DNA of 64,000 nt from Hyphomicrobium methylovorum (GTDB lineage: Bacteria > Pseudomonadota > Alphaproteobacteria > Rhizobiales > Hyphomicrobiaceae), in the NCBI RefSeq assembly GCF_013626205.1, contig NZ_QHJE01000001.1:2398501-2462500 (forward strand), read 5' to 3'. Below are positions 1 to 8,056 of the stretch, piece by piece. Positions within the stretch are counted from its first letter, which is position 1, and each line of letters opens with the position of its first letter. Below the pieces are notes generated by a model, which saw only the letters and a program-made list of their open reading frames with translations, was not told the DNA's origin and made no database searches. Made by a program: the position numbers and the translations under genes.

Positions 1-826
1 CTCGCATCCAGGAGACGGCTTGCGACTGGCGACGCTCTTGAAACGTGCCGATGGCCGTCATCGTCTTGCGATGTTCGAGGATCTTCTCCCAGAGCTCCTT
101 GAGCCCCTGATTGTTGAGCCCGGAAATGGTGAGCACGGGAGGAAACCATGCGGCGCCCGCCGGGGTGAAGATCTGCAGCGCGTGCTTATAGTCACCAACG
201 GCGCGTTGGGCGCGGCGGACGTTATCGCCGTCGGCCTTGTTGATCGCGATCATGTCGGCGAGTTCGATGATGCCTTTCTTGATGCCTTGAAGGTCGTCGC
301 CTCCGCCCGCTAGCAGCAGAACGAGAAAAAAATCGACCATATCGGCAACTGAAACTTCCGATTGGCCGACGCCGACCGTTTCGACAATCACGACATCGAA
401 GCCTGCCGCTTCGACCAGCGCCATCGTCTCGCGCGTGCGCCGGGTGACGCCGCCGAGCGTGCCCGACGTTGGCGAGGGCCGAATGAAAGCGTTTCTCTCC
501 TGCGAGAGCGCGCTCATGCGGGTCTTGTCGCCGAGGATCGACCCGCCCGTGCGTTTCGATGTCGGGTCGATCGCGAGCACGGCGACCTTGTGGCCTGCCG
601 CGAGCAAGTTCATGCCGAGTTGATCGATGGTGGTCGACTTGCCAACCCCGGGGACGCCTGTGATGCCGAGCCGGACGGCATTGCCGGTGGTTGGCAGAAG
701 CTCCTGCAACACGGTCTGCGCCAAACGGCGATGCGCGGGATTTGTGCTTTCAACCAGAGTGATGGCGCGCGCCAGAACGGATCGATCCCCGGCGGCGATA
801 CCGGCGACGTAGTCAGGGACGGACAT
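1..826 (-). CDS. meaB: Methylmalonyl-CoA mutase-associated GTPase MeaB (3' end outside window)
   Basis: This G3E-family GTPase (ArgK/MeaB) loads and protects the B12 cofactor of methylmalonyl-CoA mutase. The reading frame stays open from the start to the window edge, giving 275 codons of a protein that usually has about 320-340. The P-loop GVPGVGKST is at residues 57-65, followed by the 'DPTS' segment and the conserved 'ETVGVGQSE' switch region. The mutase subunits it serves lie on the same strand at 8-15 kb. No clear Shine-Dalgarno precedes either possible start: the ATG used here gives an N-terminus beginning MSVPDYV, while an in-frame ATG 30 bases upstream (856) adds ten Ala/Pro-rich residues. 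Family assignment is firm; the start is uncertain. Confidence 0.93.
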   Translation of the reverse strand, partial: MSVPDYVAGIAAGDRSVLARAITLVESTNPAHRRLAQTVLQELLPTTGNAVRLGITGVPGVGKSTTIDQLGMNLLAAGHKVAVLAIDPTSKRTGGSILGDKTRMSALSQERNAFIRPSPTSGTLGGVTRRTRETMALVEAAGFDVVIVETVGVGQSEVSVADMVDFFLVLLLAGGGDDLQGIKKGIIELADMIAINKADGDNVRRAQRAVGDYKHALQIFTPAGAAWFPPVLTISGLNNQGLKELWEKILEHRKTMTAIGTFQERRQSQAVSWMR

Positions 827-1042
827 GCGGTGGGCAGGTGCGGCAGCGGCAGGCATCGGTCTTGGAGAAACCCCTTATCTTTCAATCGGACCATGGGCAG
901 GATTGATGGCCACTGCAAGCCGTGATTTCGCCGCTGTCCCCGCCACAATCACCCGTCATATCAGGCAGGCAAGTTGCCGGGCACGCGGCGTACCCTTAAG
1001 GTTTTTCCGGGGTTGGGCTCAAAACGAAGTGGGGAGGGGGCG

Positions 1043-2527
1043 ATGGGATCGCTTTCCGATGTGAAGTCACGTCTTGGGCACGGGCGCGCTCATTGGCGGC
1101 CGGTTGGGATTTTTGTTGCGGCTTTGATCGGTTGCGGTGCGCTCGCGGCCTGCACCGAGGCGCCGCAGCACGCGCACCGAGGTCAAGAGAAGAGCGCGAC
1201 GGCCGCTCCGGAACAGAACGATGACGTCATCGCCGAGGCAACGCCGCCGCGAAAGCAGTCAGCCCGGCCGAGTCCCGTCCCTCGGAATGAAGGCGCGGTT
1301 CCTGCTCCTGCTGCACCGCCGCCTCCTGCGCCGATAACCGAATATCGCGAGGAACGCTCCGGGCGTGCTGCCGCGCCCGTGCCGAAAGCAGAGATGGAAC
1401 TGCCGCCAGCGGGTGGCGGAGCGCCGGTACCTTCTTCCCTTCCGCCTGCAGCCTCGATTGGTGCGGCTGGAGGAGCTGCGACTGCTGAGTCTAAGACTTA
1501 CGATGTCGTGCCGGTTTTCTACGGCACGGACCGCGCCGTTGAAGCGGACCCGAAGCGTCTGCAATTCGGCTCAGAGCGTGGGCACAAGCTCCAGCTCGGG
1601 CGGGCGCTCGTAACGGTGCCGTTGATTCACAAGGTGCCGCACATTGAACGGCCGTGGGTGATCGAGATCCCGTATTTCAAGGTCAAGGTCTACGAGGAAG
1701 CTGAAGATCCGGCCAAGCATTTCACGCTGCAGGAAATCGCCAGTCTCACGGAAGAGCAGATGCTGGCGCTCGTGAAAGAGCGGTTGGCGAAGGCGACGGC
1801 ATACAAAGACCATGCGTTCGTTTTCGTGCATGGCTTCAACACGTCATTCGACAGCGCGCTCTATCGGACGGCGCAGATTGCGTATGATCTGAAGTTTGAC
1901 GGCGCTCCGTTTCTTTATAGCTGGCCGTCCGGCGGCAAGGTCGCGAGCTATACTTACGACCGCGGCAGCGTAGAGCAGGCAGAGCCGTCGCTTGCGGAAT
2001 TCCTGAAGCTCGTCATTCAGAAGAGCGGAGCAAAATCCATCAGCCTGATCGCGCACTCGATGGGCAATGAGCTTCTGCTGCGTGTGCTGGAGCGGCTTCG
2101 TCCTGAAGTGCCGAAGGGCGTCGTTATCAGCCAGGTCATTCTGGCGGCGCCGGATGTCGATCGTGACAAGTTCAACATCATTGCACGCGAGATTACGAGC
2201 TTTGCAAAGGGCGTTACGCTCTATGCGGCTTCGAACGATCGGGCGCTCGGGTATTCGGCTCGCTTCTGGGGCGGCGTTCCGCGCGCAGGCGATGTTCCGA
2301 AGTCGGGGCCGCTCATCATTCCGGGTGTCGATACCATCGACGTGACGGCGGTTTCGACAGATGCGCTGGGGCTGAACCATTCCGGATATGCGGAAAATCC
2401 GACGCTGCTCGATGACGTGAAGGCGCTGGTGGAATTTGGCATTCGCCCGCCAGACAAGCGCATCAAGAACGTGCTGACCGTGCAGTCGGAGAATGGAACA
2501 TTCTGGCGGTTCCAGCCGGAAAAATAA
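1043..2527 (+). CDS. Exported lipoprotein with DUF900-type alpha/beta hydrolase domain
   Basis: A 494-residue protein. A signal peptide ends in the lipobox LAAC, so it is probably anchored to a membrane by a lipid. A Pro/Ala-rich linker of roughly 100 residues follows, then an alpha/beta-hydrolase domain of the DUF900 family. That domain has 'FVHGFN' (oxyanion strand), 'YSWPSGG' and the nucleophile elbow AHSMGN. The family is widespread in Rhizobiales; substrates are unknown. I chose the ATG at 1043 because GGGGAGGGGG lies directly upstream and because the signal peptide then begins properly; the open frame extends 23 codons further up. It stands alone between meaB (divergent) and another exported protein. 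Confidence 0.85.
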   Translation: MGSLSDVKSRLGHGRAHWRPVGIFVAALIGCGALAACTEAPQHAHRGQEKSATAAPEQNDDVIAEATPPRKQSARPSPVPRNEGAVPAPAAPPPPAPITEYREERSGRAAAPVPKAEMELPPAGGGAPVPSSLPPAASIGAAGGAATAESKTYDVVPVFYGTDRAVEADPKRLQFGSERGHKLQLGRALVTVPLIHKVPHIERPWVIEIPYFKVKVYEEAEDPAKHFTLQEIASLTEEQMLALVKERLAKATAYKDHAFVFVHGFNTSFDSALYRTAQIAYDLKFDGAPFLYSWPSGGKVASYTYDRGSVEQAEPSLAEFLKLVIQKSGAKSISLIAHSMGNELLLRVLERLRPEVPKGVVISQVILAAPDVDRDKFNIIAREITSFAKGVTLYAASNDRALGYSARFWGGVPRAGDVPKSGPLIIPGVDTIDVTAVSTDALGLNHSGYAENPTLLDDVKALVEFGIRPPDKRIKNVLTVQSENGTFWRFQPEK

Positions 2528-2533
2528 TGCGTG

Positions 2534-2553
2534 GGGCGGATTTCGGTCCGCCC
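2534..2553 (+). terminator. Weak terminator-like hairpin after the DUF900 lipoprotein gene
   Basis: The inverted repeat GGGCGGA / TCCGCCC has seven perfect pairs and a six-base loop and begins seven bases after the stop codon. The T-run that follows is interrupted (TTACGTTCGTTTTT), so termination here is only plausible. Confidence 0.4.
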
Positions 2554-2656
2554 TTACGTTCGTTTTTGTGCGCGGGTGGCTCGGCGCGTAAGACTTCTTT
2601 TACTGGCATACGGCACAGTCCTTTGCAGTTTGTTCAGTATTGAGGGGCTTAGGTCC

Positions 2657-3169
2657 ATGCGTCGCTCACTCGGCTTTTCGTTGGCTGCGGCCGCTTCGGT
2701 TTTGGCATTTGCAGTTGCATCGGGCGGCGCGTTTTCCGAAGACGCCGAGTTTGATGACATGGACGGCTCGCAGATCGTCGCCGCCGGAGCGGGATCCGAT
2801 GATCAGGTGCCCAAAGGTCTCAATTCGGTTCCCATCGATGGGCTTGGATCGCGCGATAAGATCGGGGCGAACAATCGTCTCGTTCGTCAGTTGATGGCTG
2901 CGCGCCCTAACGAAGATCTCGTCATCTGTGTTGCCGGTTGCTTCAGCGATCGCGACCGTGTGGTCTACGCTCAGCCTATCGATCGGAAGATCAAGCTGAA
3001 GCCGACGGCGTTTGCCGACCCCTCGTCCGATCCGGTGAAGCCCGCCGAGAAAAGCGCCGTGCGTGTGGAAGTCGATAGCGCCGCTGCTCCGGTCTCTCAC
3101 GATCCCAGTTCGCCGACCATTCTGAATGGTGCGTCGGACGGCACGGGCGGATCTTCGGCGCACAACTAG
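2657..3169 (+). CDS. Exported protein of unknown function
   Basis: I do not recognise this 170-residue protein. It opens with a clear signal peptide (MRRSLGFSL, then an Ala-rich core, with cleavage likely near residue 28) and continues as an acidic, soluble, periplasmic-type chain. Two cysteines sit close together in 'CVAGCFSDRDRVV', which could form a disulfide. The C-terminal third is Pro/Ser/Ala-rich and looks disordered. The open frame extends upstream to 2531, but the ATG at 2657 gives the signal peptide its normal start. It lies between the DUF900 lipoprotein and a Spy-like protein on the same strand, in a short run of envelope genes. Confidence 0.65.
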   Translation: MRRSLGFSLAAAASVLAFAVASGGAFSEDAEFDDMDGSQIVAAGAGSDDQVPKGLNSVPIDGLGSRDKIGANNRLVRQLMAARPNEDLVICVAGCFSDRDRVVYAQPIDRKIKLKPTAFADPSSDPVKPAEKSAVRVEVDSAAAPVSHDPSSPTILNGASDGTGGSSAHN

Positions 3170-3266
3170 CCGCGTGCGCTTCCGGGCAAAAAAGCCCCGT
3201 TTGCAGATTTCAATTTGGTTATGTTTCCCGATTTCGGCGTTGGCTCACCGGAATCGGAGATTTTGT

Positions 3267-3286
3267 GCCGACGGAATTCCGTTGGC
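3267..3286. promoter_or_regulatory. Operator-like palindrome upstream of the Spy-like gene
   Basis: GCCGACGGAATTCCGTTGGC is a 20-base palindrome with one mismatched pair and a perfect 12-base core ACGGAATTCCGT. It lies about 70 bases before the ATG at 3357, where a repressor or activator of that gene could bind. No regulator is encoded nearby, so which protein binds it is unknown. Confidence 0.4.
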
Positions 3287-3356
3287 GTGCGCGTTCTTCA
3301 AAGCGACGGCCGGGCGATCCCCCCACGATCCGGCATGTTTCTGAAGGAGACTGTGT

Positions 3357-4019
3357 ATGAAAAATCTTTCACGCGGCGCTTGGCTGGCTCTTGCTGCTGT
3401 CGTTGCCGTTCCCACCACGGTGGCGATCGCCAAATCGACGGATGGCGGCTGGCGCTCAATGACGCCGGAAACGCGTTCGCGCCTGGAAGACGGCCGGATC
3501 GCGATGGCGAAGGCCGCTCTGCAGCTCAACGCCGATCAGGAAAAGCTGTGGCAGCCGGTCGAAGAGCAGGTCCGTGCGTCGTTCAAAGCGCGTGCTGACA
3601 AGCGTGCGGAGCGCGCAAAGAAGCGTGAAGAGCGACGCGCCGGAAAATCCGAGCAAGGTGAAGCTAAGCGCGGTGATCTTGCTGAGCGTTACGAGAAAAT
3701 GAGCCAGCGCTTGTCTGAGCGTGCGGACCGCATGAAGGCGTTCTCGACTGCGTTCACGCCGTTCTACGCTTCGTTGAATGACGAACAGAAGGATGTGTTG
3801 CGGCCGCTGATGCGGCAGCTTTCACCCGGTTTCGGCGATCACGGGCATCACGGTAAGCACTGGGCGTTCGGCGGTGGCTGGGGTCCTGGTGGTGGGCCGA
3901 AGCATGACGGCTGGCACAAGCATGGCGGACATGGCGATCATGACCATGGCGGCGCCACGAAGGACGCTCAGCCGGCGCCTGCGGACAATTCCCCGCCGAC
4001 GGAAACCGATAAGGATTAA
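3357..4019 (+). CDS. Spy/CpxP-like (LTxxQ) periplasmic protein with His-rich tail
   Basis: A 220-residue exported protein. After a signal peptide ending near 'VAIAKS' the body is helical and highly charged, with the LTxxQ-like segment 'LNADQEKLWQP' typical of the Spy/CpxP family of periplasmic chaperones and metal-stress sensors. The last 50 residues are dense in His and Gly (HGHHGKHW, HKHGGHGDHDHGG), which suggests metal binding. Start is fixed by a good AAGGAG seven bases before the ATG. An operator-like palindrome lies 70 bases upstream and a strong terminator follows, so it is probably a single-gene unit. The metal-binding role is inference. Confidence 0.8.
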   Translation: MKNLSRGAWLALAAVVAVPTTVAIAKSTDGGWRSMTPETRSRLEDGRIAMAKAALQLNADQEKLWQPVEEQVRASFKARADKRAERAKKREERRAGKSEQGEAKRGDLAERYEKMSQRLSERADRMKAFSTAFTPFYASLNDEQKDVLRPLMRQLSPGFGDHGHHGKHWAFGGGWGPGGGPKHDGWHKHGGHGDHDHGGATKDAQPAPADNSPPTETDKD

Positions 4020-4041
4020 GCGACACGCGCTGCTTGAAATG

Positions 4042-4070
4042 AAGGCCGGGCTTTTGAGCCCGGCCTTTTT
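4042..4070 (+). terminator. Rho-independent terminator after the Spy-like gene
   Basis: AAGGCCGGGCT / AGCCCGGCCTT forms a perfect 11-pair stem with a four-base loop, followed by TTTTTATTTT. It sits between the convergent Spy-like gene and the DEAD-box helicase; the T-run favours plus-strand transcripts. Confidence 0.85.
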
Positions 4071-4096
4071 ATTTTCAGACGATGCTTTCCAGCTTA

Positions 4097-5833
4097 TCAG
4101 GCGGGATTGCGATCGGCGCGGCCACGGCCGCGGTCGTCATTGCGGCGACGCATGAATTTAGGTGCGCCAGCAGCTGCCCAAGCGCCTTTGCCGCCTTCGT
4201 TTCCGTCACGATGCGGGCGATCGCTCGGCGAGCGAGCTGCATCTCTGCCACCCGTCTTACCGGCTGACGCGGAGGCGTCGGCGTGATCGCGATGGCGCTG
4301 TCCGTTGCCATCATTGCGCGGCTTGTCACGCTGGCTCGGATCAGCGAAGCGGATCGGGCGTTGTTCGCCAGATCGTTCACTGTTGCCGCGTTCGCCACGT
4401 GTGTGCTGTCCACGATGCGGGCGTTCGCCGCGATGATGCGGAGCACCCTGCGGACGATCACCACGATCCCGGCGCGGTTCGCGATGCGCTTGCGCAGGCT
4501 CGGATGCCGATCCGACACCGAAGATCGCCGCATCATCTTTGCGAGGCTGGTATTCCGGTCGAGCATGACGTTCCGGGCGGGCGCCGCCACCGTTGCGGTG
4601 TCCGGCTCCCTCACCATTGCGATGATCCGGCCGGCCGCGGTCAGGCCGCGGGCTGCGGCTGGCTTCGCGGGGCTTCCTTTCGAGCGGCGGCAACGAAGCG
4701 CCGCCGACGTCGTCGATGATTTCGAGCCTCTGCTTCATCATCCGCTCGATTGCGACAATCTCCTTACGTTCGGAGGGATCGCACAGCGAAATGGCAATGC
4801 CGCTCGTGCCTTTGCGGGCGGTGCGGCCGACGCGGTGCACGTATGTCTCGGGATCAACCGGCATGTCGAAATTGATGACGTGCGTGATGTTCGAAACGTC
4901 GATGCCGCGAGCGGCGATGTCGGTTGCGACGAGCACGCGGATATGGCCCTGCGTGAAGTCGTTCAGCGCGCGCTGACGCGCGTTCTGAGCCTTGTTGCCA
5001 TGGAACGCTGACGAGCTGATGCCAGCGGACTCGAGACGCTGCGAAACACGGTCGGCGCCGCGCTTGGTGCGGGTGAAGACGATGACGCGTTTGGCTTCCG
5101 GATCAGCAAGAAGCGTATGCAGGCGGCTTTGTTTTTCCGGTGTGCGCACGATCATGGCTTTCTGATCGATGCGGTCGACGACGACCGTTTTGGTAGACAG
5201 ATCGACTTTGTGCGGATCTTTCAGAACTTCGTACGCGAATTTGCGGATTTCGTCCGGCATCGTTGCCGAGAAAAGCGCAGTGCGGCGCGACGAGGGGATC
5301 AATGAAACGATCTTCCGGATGTCGCGGATGAAGCCCATGTCGAACATGCGGTCGGCTTCGTCGAGCACAAGAACGCGGACGTGCGAGAGATCGCATGTGC
5401 GCATGTTGACGTGATCGAGCAGGCGGCCGGGCGTAGCGACCAGAACGTGGACGCCGCGCTTCAGCGCGTTGATCTGCGGGCCTTTGCTGACACCACCGAG
5501 GACGACAGCGCGGCGGACGCGCATGTTGCGCGACAGGCTGGCGACTTCCTGATCGATCTGGATTGCGAGTTCACGCGTCGGCGCGAGCACGAGTGCGAAG
5601 ACCTGCTTCGGAAGCGGGTCTACCGGCTCGGCAGCGAGACGCTGAAGGATCGGCAGAATGAAGGTTGCTGTTTTGCCTGAGCCCGTTTCGGCCATGCCGA
5701 GAAGATCGCGGGATTCGAGTTGCGGCTTAAGGGCCAGCGCCTGGATAGGCGTCGGCTTCTCGTACCCGCATTGCGTAAGGGCACGTGCAAGAGGCTCAGC
5801 AAAGCCGAACGCCTCAAATGTCGGAGTATTCAA
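4097..5833 (-). CDS. DEAD-box ATP-dependent RNA helicase, RhlE-like, with long basic tail
   Basis: A 578-residue RNA helicase. Motifs in order are: Q motif 'KPTPIQ'; Walker A AETGSGKT (48-55); PTREL; DEAD (158-161); SAT (189-191); 'ATDIAARGID'; HRVGRTAR (333-340). After the RecA-like core about 190 residues form a disordered tail rich in Arg, Gly, Asp and His, as in RhlE-type helicases that act on rRNA or in mRNA decay. The start used is TTG, giving the family-like N-terminus LNTPTFEAFGF. In-frame ATGs at 5890 and 6085 would add 19 or 84 residues unlike the family. No start has a strong Shine-Dalgarno. Confidence 0.9.
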   Translation of the reverse strand: MNTPTFEAFGFAEPLARALTQCGYEKPTPIQALALKPQLESRDLLGMAETGSGKTATFILPILQRLAAEPVDPLPKQVFALVLAPTRELAIQIDQEVASLSRNMRVRRAVVLGGVSKGPQINALKRGVHVLVATPGRLLDHVNMRTCDLSHVRVLVLDEADRMFDMGFIRDIRKIVSLIPSSRRTALFSATMPDEIRKFAYEVLKDPHKVDLSTKTVVVDRIDQKAMIVRTPEKQSRLHTLLADPEAKRVIVFTRTKRGADRVSQRLESAGISSSAFHGNKAQNARQRALNDFTQGHIRVLVATDIAARGIDVSNITHVINFDMPVDPETYVHRVGRTARKGTSGIAISLCDPSERKEIVAIERMMKQRLEIIDDVGGASLPPLERKPREASRSPRPDRGRPDHRNGEGAGHRNGGGARPERHARPEYQPRKDDAAIFGVGSASEPAQAHREPRRDRGDRPQGAPHHRGERPHRGQHTRGERGNSERSGEQRPIRFADPSQRDKPRNDGNGQRHRDHADASASAGKTGGRDAARSPSDRPHRDGNEGGKGAWAAAGAPKFMRRRNDDRGRGRADRNPA

Positions 5834-6124
5834 GTTGGAGATTTCCCAAGGGCTTCGAGCCCGTCGCGATGCGCGTTCGGCTCGTCCCATGGCCCACACC
5901 GGCGCTTTCGGGGTGTGGCCTAGTCTGAAGGAATTGATCTCAAATGCAGGGTCGAGCGCGGTAGTGGAACCGCTTTGAGTGGCACGAAAACCCGAGCGCC
6001 ATTGAAGATCAATGAGCGGTGTATCGGTGTGTTTGCCTTGAAAGTCAAGGCGATCCGGCGATTCCAGCGACTCTGACGCGGGCAAACAGCACTCGGGGCA
6101 GCCGTTGGGAGATGGCTTAAAGCC

Positions 6125-7069
6125 TTACTTTCCGATTTCGTTGATGGCCTTACGTAGCGCGTCCATCACGCCGGGCTCGGTCATGTCGTGTCCGGCTGTG
6201 TCGATAAAATCCAGGCGCGCGTCCGGCCAGGCGGCGGCGAGCGCGCGGGCATTTTTCGGCGGGCAAAGAAGGTCATAACGGCCCTGGATAATGCGGCCGG
6301 GAATGTCCGTTAGCCGGTAGGCGTTTTTCAGAAGCTGGTTCGGCGCAAGAAAGAATTCATTGAGAATGTAGTGCGCTTCCATCAGCGGCGTCGGCGGCAA
6401 GCGCGCGTCGTCGGGTACGCTCGCCGGCAGTACGGCGTTGCCCGGCGCGATCTGAGAGAGGGCGCGTTCATACGCGGACCAGATTTGCGCGGCGAGCAGA
6501 CGGGCTTTGTCATCGGGGCCGGTCAGGCGCGCGATATAGGCAGCAAGTGGATCTTTGCGTTCCATCTCGGGGAGGCGGTCCACAAAGGCGGCGTAGAGTT
6601 CGGGTCGGAAAATTTGCGGACCCGTCACGAACGCCCATTCGACTTCGGCATCGGTGCCGAGAAAGATGGCGCGCAGAACGAGGCCTGTGACGCGGTCGGG
6701 GTAGGCCTCGGCGTAGGCGAGGGCCAGCGTCGAGCCCCAGGAACCGCCGACGAGAAGCCATTGTGAAATCCCGAAGTGCCGCCGCACGGTTTCGAGATCG
6801 TTGATGAGGTGGCCGGTCGTATTCGCTTCAAAGCGAAGATACGGATGACTGCGGCCCGCACCGCGTTGGTCGATCAGAAATACGTGATCGCGTTCCGGGT
6901 CGAACAGCGTGCGATGCAGGTGTTGCGAGCCGCTTCCCGGGCCGCCATGCAGAAACACGACCGGCCGGCCCCCCTTTCGGCCGACCTCTTCGACATAGAT
7001 CCAATGGCCGTCCCCGACGCTGAGCATGCGCGCGTCGAACGGCCGATATGCTTCGGAAATCGCGTTCAT
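6125..7069 (-). CDS. pip: Proline iminopeptidase (alpha/beta hydrolase, peptidase family S33)
   Basis: This enzyme removes N-terminal proline from peptides in the cytoplasm. The oxyanion-hole motif HGGPG lies about 40 residues from the N-terminus, 'DQRGAGRS' follows, and the nucleophile elbow is GGSWGS. 'GRYDLLCP' holds the likely catalytic Asp and 'AGHDM' the His. Total length of about 314 residues is normal for the family. An in-frame GTG at 7087 would add six residues; neither start has a well-placed ribosome binding site. It is transcribed alone, divergently from the exported protein at 7347. Confidence 0.9.
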   Translation of the reverse strand: MNAISEAYRPFDARMLSVGDGHWIYVEEVGRKGGRPVVFLHGGPGSGSQHLHRTLFDPERDHVFLIDQRGAGRSHPYLRFEANTTGHLINDLETVRRHFGISQWLLVGGSWGSTLALAYAEAYPDRVTGLVLRAIFLGTDAEVEWAFVTGPQIFRPELYAAFVDRLPEMERKDPLAAYIARLTGPDDKARLLAAQIWSAYERALSQIAPGNAVLPASVPDDARLPPTPLMEAHYILNEFFLAPNQLLKNAYRLTDIPGRIIQGRYDLLCPPKNARALAAAWPDARLDFIDTAGHDMTEPGVMDALRKAINEIGK

Positions 7070-7346
7070 CGTCCGATTGCTGAGCACACTTCCCAGGTCG
7101 GGACAAGTCGGGCAAGCCCCGCAAACAGGGGCGGGGCCGGGGGAGGTGCGCCACCCGTCGACCCAGTGGGGTGCGGCATGGGCGTTTCCGTTACGCGCGG
7201 GGTGGCGGATTCCAACAGGGTGAACTTTCAGTTCAGGCTAACAGCAATTGACGAAACGGCTTTTGCTTCCCACCTGCCGAGACGCTGCACTCTGGAGACG
7301 GTTGTAGTATATTTGGGTATAGGGGCTGATCTCACAGGAGATGATG

Positions 7347-7772
7347 ATGTCTGGAAGCGTTTATTCTCGTACTTCGCGCGTGCTCGTTGGCACCGCATTC
7401 GCGGCAGCTTTGAGTTTCAGCGCGGGGATTAGCGGGGCTGCTGCCGAGTCATCATCGCTTATCGGATCGTGGAGCGGCGGCGGTTCCATTTCGTTTTCGT
7501 CGGGTTCGAAGGAACGCGCGCGGTGCCGGGCGCACTTCGCGAAGACGGGCGCGACGAGCTATCGGATGTCGGCGACTTGCGCGACGCCGTCAGCGAAAGT
7601 CGATCAGACTGCGGAACTGACGCGCACCGGCGCGAACAGATACGCGGGCAGCTTCTTCAACCAGCAGTACAACACCGGCGGTTCGATCCGCATCACGGTA
7701 TCCGGCCGGAGCCAGAGCGTGCGCTTGTCGGGCGAGGCCGGTACGGCGGTATTCAGTTTAAAGAAGCTGTGA
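7347..7772 (+). CDS. Small exported protein of unknown function
   Basis: A 141-residue protein with a typical signal peptide (Ala-rich core, cleavage near 'GAAAES'). The mature part is rich in Ser, Gly and Thr with alternating hydrophobic residues, consistent with a small beta-sandwich, and carries two cysteines that may pair. I do not recognise the family with certainty. Three ATGs stand in tandem right after AGGAG at 7336-7340; the third (7347) has the best spacing of six bases, so it is chosen over 7341. It is followed by a pair of inverted dispersed repeats instead of a simple terminator. Confidence 0.65.
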   Translation: MSGSVYSRTSRVLVGTAFAAALSFSAGISGAAAESSSLIGSWSGGGSISFSSGSKERARCRAHFAKTGATSYRMSATCATPSAKVDQTAELTRTGANRYAGSFFNQQYNTGGSIRITVSGRSQSVRLSGEAGTAVFSLKKL

Positions 7773-7860
7773 GGCTGAGAAGCGATGCAGCCGCGATGCG
7801 TTCGCGGCGTGTAAGCGAAGCTGCGGGCAGGATCGGTAGGGCATTGGCTGTCTCGCGATC

Positions 7861-7912
7861 GTCATCCTCGGCCGAATGAGCGACGCGAGTGTCTGCCGAG
7901 GATCCAGCGCGA
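7861..7912 (-). repeat. Dispersed palindromic intergenic repeat, copy 1
   Basis: The element runs GTCATCCTCGG ... GAGGATCCAG and is itself an imperfect hairpin. It is an inverted copy of the elements at 7981-8040 and 54829-54881. Its middle (ATGAGCGA...) is closer to the 54.8 kb copy than to its neighbour. Confidence 0.7.
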
Positions 7913-7980
7913 GGCTCGGCGTAGCCGTCGATAATTATTCAGTGTGCTTCTGGCGGAGATGATGTTTTGCGCCTTCGGCG

Positions 7981-8040
7981 ACTCTTGCGCTGGATCCCCG
8001 GTCTTCGACGCGGCTCTGCCGCGCTCGACCGAGGATGACG
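7981..8040 (+). repeat. Dispersed palindromic intergenic repeat, copy 2
   Basis: CTGGATCCCCGG ... CCGAGGATGACG, with a GC-rich middle that folds on itself (GACGCGGC / GCCGCGCTC). With copy 1 it forms a long inverted pair between the convergent genes ending at 7772 and 8057, which could act as a transcription barrier for both. Confidence 0.7.
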
Positions 8041-8056
8041 GGTAGTCGCGATGGGC

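Noticed and set aside
362-925. Several plus-strand frames over meaB
   Set aside because: They are shadows of the clear MeaB frame on the minus strand.
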